Part shown: piece after piece, positions 61,335 to 64,000 of the stretch
Layout of the letters: each line of letters starts with the position of its first letter
Position numbering within the stretch: position 1 is the first letter of the stretch
Source of the DNA: CALKWS01 sp051020515
Lineage (GTDB): Bacteria; Actinomycetota; Actinomycetes; Actinomycetales; Beutenbergiaceae
Reading direction: 5' to 3'
Length of the DNA: 64,000 bases
Assembly: GCF_051020515.1 (NCBI RefSeq)
Contig: NZ_CP194857.1
Location: 496,001-560,000, forward strand
Made by a program: the position numbers and the translations under genes
Notes under the pieces: model-generated
What the model was told of the DNA's origin: nothing
Databases searched by the model: none
What the model saw: only the letters and a program-made list of their open reading frames with translations

Positions 61335-63179
61335 TCAGCCTCCTGGCGGTGCCTGCGGCGGTGGGCCGTGATACGGGTACTGCTGCGGGCCGGCACCCGG
61401 AGCCTGCGGCGGTGGCCCGTGATACGGGTACTGCTGCGTGGCCTGCACCGGTGAGCCATGCGCCGTCCGACCCTGCGTCATGGAGACCTGGGCCGTCGGG
61501 CCGTATCCGCCGAACGCATCTGTGCCACCCGCACCCACCCCGGCGGCCCGGGGCTCCTCGTGACCCAGTTGCAGGCGGCTGACACCGATCGCGCAGGTGA
61601 CCAGAAGGGCCGCCATCAGCACCAGCACCGGCCATGGCTTGAGCAGCCCCAGCGCTTCGGGAATCATCCGCATCTGCCAGGCCTGGAACGCCATCATCAC
61701 CGCATCCTGGTCTCCGGGGCGGCCGACGAGCAGTGACCATATCGATTCTGATCGCAGCAGCAGCAGGACCCCGGCAGCCAGTCCGACCGCGGCCAGCGAG
61801 GTCCGGCGAGCAACGACCGCCCGTGCGAGGCTCGTGCGCCGGGCATCGGCCAGGTAGGCGCACAGGAAGACCAGCGGTACCACCACCAGGTGTGGACGAA
61901 CAGTCCCCAGGAACGTCCCGATCAGGCCGAGGTCGGAGCGGTCCAGGTAGTGCACCGTCATCAACGGAACCAGACCGAGGAAGAGCATGGGCGACAGGAT
62001 CGTCAACAGCACCGGCACACTGCGCTCCCCCAGCGGACGGTGGTAGCCGATGCCCGCACCGGCGAGCCCGGCAACCACCACTACGAGCAGAACCTCACCC
62101 GCGCCACCGAGCCAGGTGTTGAGCAACGCTGCATTCGCAGCGGGAAGTCCCCGCCCGCTGGGCATCGGGTCCCCGGGTGCGAAAACCTCGGCGAACAACC
62201 ACGGCGCACTGGCCACCGCTGCGAGGAGCAGCACCACGACTCCACCGATCACCGCACCGGCGCCGCCCCGGGGGCGGTTGCCCACAGCAGCCGGGTGGCC
62301 AGGATGAGCCACGTGCTCGCCACGTTCGGGGTGCTCAGGTGTGTGCCCACCGCCGATCCGCAACCGTAGCCGGGAGGCGAGGAGCACCCGTGTGGCCAGC
62401 ACCCCCAGGACCGCGGTGACCAGGATCAGCACCGTGCTGACAGCCGCTCCGGCGCCGGTGCGCAACTGCAGGAACGAGAAGTGGTAGATCATTGCCGCCG
62501 GATCCGCGAAGGACAGTCCCACCAGCACGCCCACAGGTGATTGGACGCTCAGCGCCGCTCCGGCCATCGCCGCTACGGCCGCTCCGACTGCCAACGTACG
62601 CCCGGCACGCGCCGGGGGACGCGCGAGCACACCCACTCCGAAACCGATCGCGATGGTCACCGGCAGCCACACCAGGAGTTGCGAAAGCCGGGCAGCACTC
62701 ACCGGATTCACCCACAGGCTCACGCCGATCACCGATGCCACCGGGGCCACGAAGGTCAGCGCCAAGGCGGCCATCGCCAGGCCGACCCGGCGGGCGGTGC
62801 CTGTGGCTGCCCTGGCCGGAAGTCCCAGCACGAATCCCGCAGCGAACCCGACGACGGCGATCACCGCTCCGACAAGGGCGGTGAAGAGGACTGCTCGCAG
62901 CAGTCCCTCCGTGGCGATCGTCTGGTAGTTCGCCGTCCCCACCCAGGCACCTCCGGTCCGCATCGACCCGTCCTGCAGGCTCAGGACGAAGGTGCGCACG
63001 GCCGGGATGACCTGCTGGAACAGCACCAGCACCAACGCCGGGGCCAGGAACAGCCAGCCCAACCCCGTCCGACCACCCCTGACCTGATGGGCCGCATCGG
63101 GCCCGGGCCCGGGGTGTCGCGCCACCGGCTGCTGGTAGGTGTTGGCGGGAACGCGTGTTCCGCCGTCGTTCGTTGTCAT
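61335..63179 (-). CDS. Large membrane protein resembling ABC sugar permeases, with C-terminal repeats
   Basis: 614 residues from the ATG at 63179. The first half resembles MalF/UgpA-type permeases ('LGWLFLAPALVLVLFQQVIP', 'AVRTFVLSLQDG', 'WVGTANYQTIATEGLLRAVL'), but the coupling-loop EAA motif is not evident. About twelve helices in all, then a cytoplasmic tail with two near-identical repeats ('QQYPYHGPPPQAPGAG', 'QQYPYHGPPPQAPPGG'), encoded by a ~48-bp tandem repeat at 61335-61435. No partner permease, binding protein or ATPase lies nearby. Function unknown. Confidence 0.6.
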   Translation of the reverse strand: MTTNDGGTRVPANTYQQPVARHPGPGPDAAHQVRGGRTGLGWLFLAPALVLVLFQQVIPAVRTFVLSLQDGSMRTGGAWVGTANYQTIATEGLLRAVLFTALVGAVIAVVGFAAGFVLGLPARAATGTARRVGLAMAALALTFVAPVASVIGVSLWVNPVSAARLSQLLVWLPVTIAIGFGVGVLARPPARAGRTLAVGAAVAAMAGAALSVQSPVGVLVGLSFADPAAMIYHFSFLQLRTGAGAAVSTVLILVTAVLGVLATRVLLASRLRLRIGGGHTPEHPERGEHVAHPGHPAAVGNRPRGGAGAVIGGVVVLLLAAVASAPWLFAEVFAPGDPMPSGRGLPAANAALLNTWLGGAGEVLLVVVVAGLAGAGIGYHRPLGERSVPVLLTILSPMLFLGLVPLMTVHYLDRSDLGLIGTFLGTVRPHLVVVPLVFLCAYLADARRTSLARAVVARRTSLAAVGLAAGVLLLLRSESIWSLLVGRPGDQDAVMMAFQAWQMRMIPEALGLLKPWPVLVLMAALLVTCAIGVSRLQLGHEEPRAAGVGAGGTDAFGGYGPTAQVSMTQGRTAHGSPVQATQQYPYHGPPPQAPGAGPQQYPYHGPPPQAPPGG

Positions 63180-63243
63180 GGTGCCCCTCTTCGCGGTCTC
63201 GCCCTGGCACGCACAGTAGCGGCATGGGGGCGTCCGGGAGGCA

Positions 63244-63272
63244 CTCGGCGCGGCGGAACCGTCCGCGCCGAG
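63244..63272 (-). terminator. Terminator downstream of pth
   Basis: CTCGGCGCGG-cggaaccgt-CCGCGCCGAG, a perfect 10-bp stem with a 9-nt loop, 12 bp after the pth stop. Confidence 0.75.
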
Positions 63273-63283
63273 CGGGCCGGGCG

Positions 63284-63883
63284 TCAGGTGCTGGTGTGCA
63301 GCACGTTCTGGGTGCGCTCCAGGCCGTCGTGGATCACGTCGCGGATCACCTGGGCGCCCTGCTCCACGGTCACCGCCCACTCGGTGCGCTCACCGGCGGG
63401 GAAGTCCTGCAGGACGTAATCAGCAGGGTCCATCCGGCCCGGCGGCCGGTCGATCCCCACCCGTAGGCGCACATACCCCGGGGTGCCCAGCGCCGCACTG
63501 ATCGCCTTCAGCCCGTTGTGCCCACCGGTGCCACCACCCTGCTTCAACCGCAGGGTGTGGGCGGGCAGGTCCAGTTCGTCATGCACCACCAGCAGGCGTT
63601 CGGGCGGCGCCGAGTAGAACCGGCACAGGGCCGCCACCGGTGCCCCGGAGACGTTCATGTACGTCGACGGTTTGGCCAGCACCACGCGCGGCCCGGGCGC
63701 TCCACCGGACCGTACGCCCATCCGGCCATCGAGCACCTGCGCCCTCGCCCGATGGCGCACGAACTCCCCGGGCACCTGTTCCGCCACCGCCTCGATCACC
63801 ATGGCGCCGACGTTGTGACGATTCCCGGCATAGGTGGGCCCAGGATTACCCAGGCCCACCACGAGCCACAGTTCAGCACTCAT
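63284..63883 (-). CDS. pth: Peptidyl-tRNA hydrolase
   Basis: 199 residues. Releases peptides from prematurely dropped peptidyl-tRNA. 'LVVGLGNPGPTYAGNRHNVG' contains the catalytic His, 'LAKPSTYMNVSG' the conserved Asn, 'LLVVHDELDLPAHTLRLKQG' the Asp, and 'GGTGGHNGLKAI' the second Asn. Follows rplY, as in many actinobacteria. Confidence 0.93.
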   Translation of the reverse strand: MSAELWLVVGLGNPGPTYAGNRHNVGAMVIEAVAEQVPGEFVRHRARAQVLDGRMGVRSGGAPGPRVVLAKPSTYMNVSGAPVAALCRFYSAPPERLLVVHDELDLPAHTLRLKQGGGTGGHNGLKAISAALGTPGYVRLRVGIDRPPGRMDPADYVLQDFPAGERTEWAVTVEQGAQVIRDVIHDGLERTQNVLHTST

Positions 63884-63925
63884 CGTGACCCGGATTCATG
63901 TGTGCGAGGCGACGGGCGGAGGGGC

Positions 63926-64000
63926 TCAGCCCTCGGACTCGCCACCCTCGTCGGCCCCGCCCTCGGGCTCCCCGACCAGGGCCGGCTCGTCGGCGTCCTC
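63926..64000 (-). CDS. rplY: Ribosomal protein bL25, CTC form (C-terminal end only)
   Basis: The last 24 codons read 'EDADEPALVGEPEGGADEGG' and 'ESEG' before the stop at 63926. The acidic, Glu/Gly-rich tail right upstream of pth on the same strand is that of actinobacterial CTC-type L25. The rest lies outside the window. Confidence 0.75.
   Translation of the reverse strand, partial: EDADEPALVGEPEGGADEGGESEG

Noticed and set aside
61335..61435. Non-coding repeat array
   Set aside because: The 48-bp repeat is in frame and encodes the PYHGPPPQ tail of the membrane protein.

Overview
The window is from a high-GC actinobacterium, most probably a member of the order Micrococcales; I cannot name the family. 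Reasons: dense coding at roughly 70% GC with GTG and TTG starts; a mycothiol S-conjugate amidase beside DUF4307 and GreA, as in mycothiol-making actinobacteria; the gene order eno / FtsB-like / DUF501 / ppx with mazG, a lipoprotein and mfd nearby, also known from mycobacteria; and an XRE-MurA fusion.

Layout. 0-13 kb: housekeeping genes (end of a D-amino-acid dehydrogenase-like oxidoreductase, HTH-MurA, PhoH, UppS, TrhA, nitrilase, mca locus, greA, ilvA, AI-2E permease, msrA, DoxX). 13.2-21.2 kb: a tightly coupled operon of three glycosyltransferases, an ABC exporter and two APH-fold kinases, followed by dps. I regard this as the best candidate for an undescribed system. 21.9-33.8 kb: FKBP, acetyl-xylan esterase family, BI-1, an ABC-2 pair, two GNATs, a divergent lipoprotein / Ser-Thr kinase pair, and an amino-sugar operon (isomerase, kinase, NagA). 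33.8-34.6 kb: a guanidine-III (mini-ykkC) riboswitch ahead of two Gdx-like SMR subunits, then a tRNA with a UAA anticodon. 34.8-42.8 kb: ndh, uracil-DNA glycosylase, YbaK, a RelE/Phd module behind a 9-bp tandem repeat, ArsR/MFS, ppx and DUF501. 42.8-47.9 kb: FtsB-like, eno, mazG, a SurA-N-like lipoprotein and a beta-propeller protein. 48.0-53.8 kb: nrtR-nadA-nadB-nadC-cysteine desulfurase, an NAD biosynthesis operon with its own regulator. 53.9-57.4 kb: an accessory patch of lower GC holding a lipoprotein, a HicB remnant, a decaying ParDE, an unrecognised membrane protein and an intact ParDE. 57.4-64 kb: mfd, an orphan permease-like protein, pth and the end of rplY.

A striking property is that twelve otherwise well conserved genes, several normally essential (uppS, eno, greA, mfd, nadA, the PhoH-family gene), are each broken by indels of 1, 2 or 4 bases, fourteen in total. 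Three are +2 insertions in GCGCGC runs. In every case the reading frame and usual protein length are restored by undoing the indel. The simplest explanation is residual sequencing or assembly error, not biology. I list these genes as single CDS features spanning the break and give the break point.
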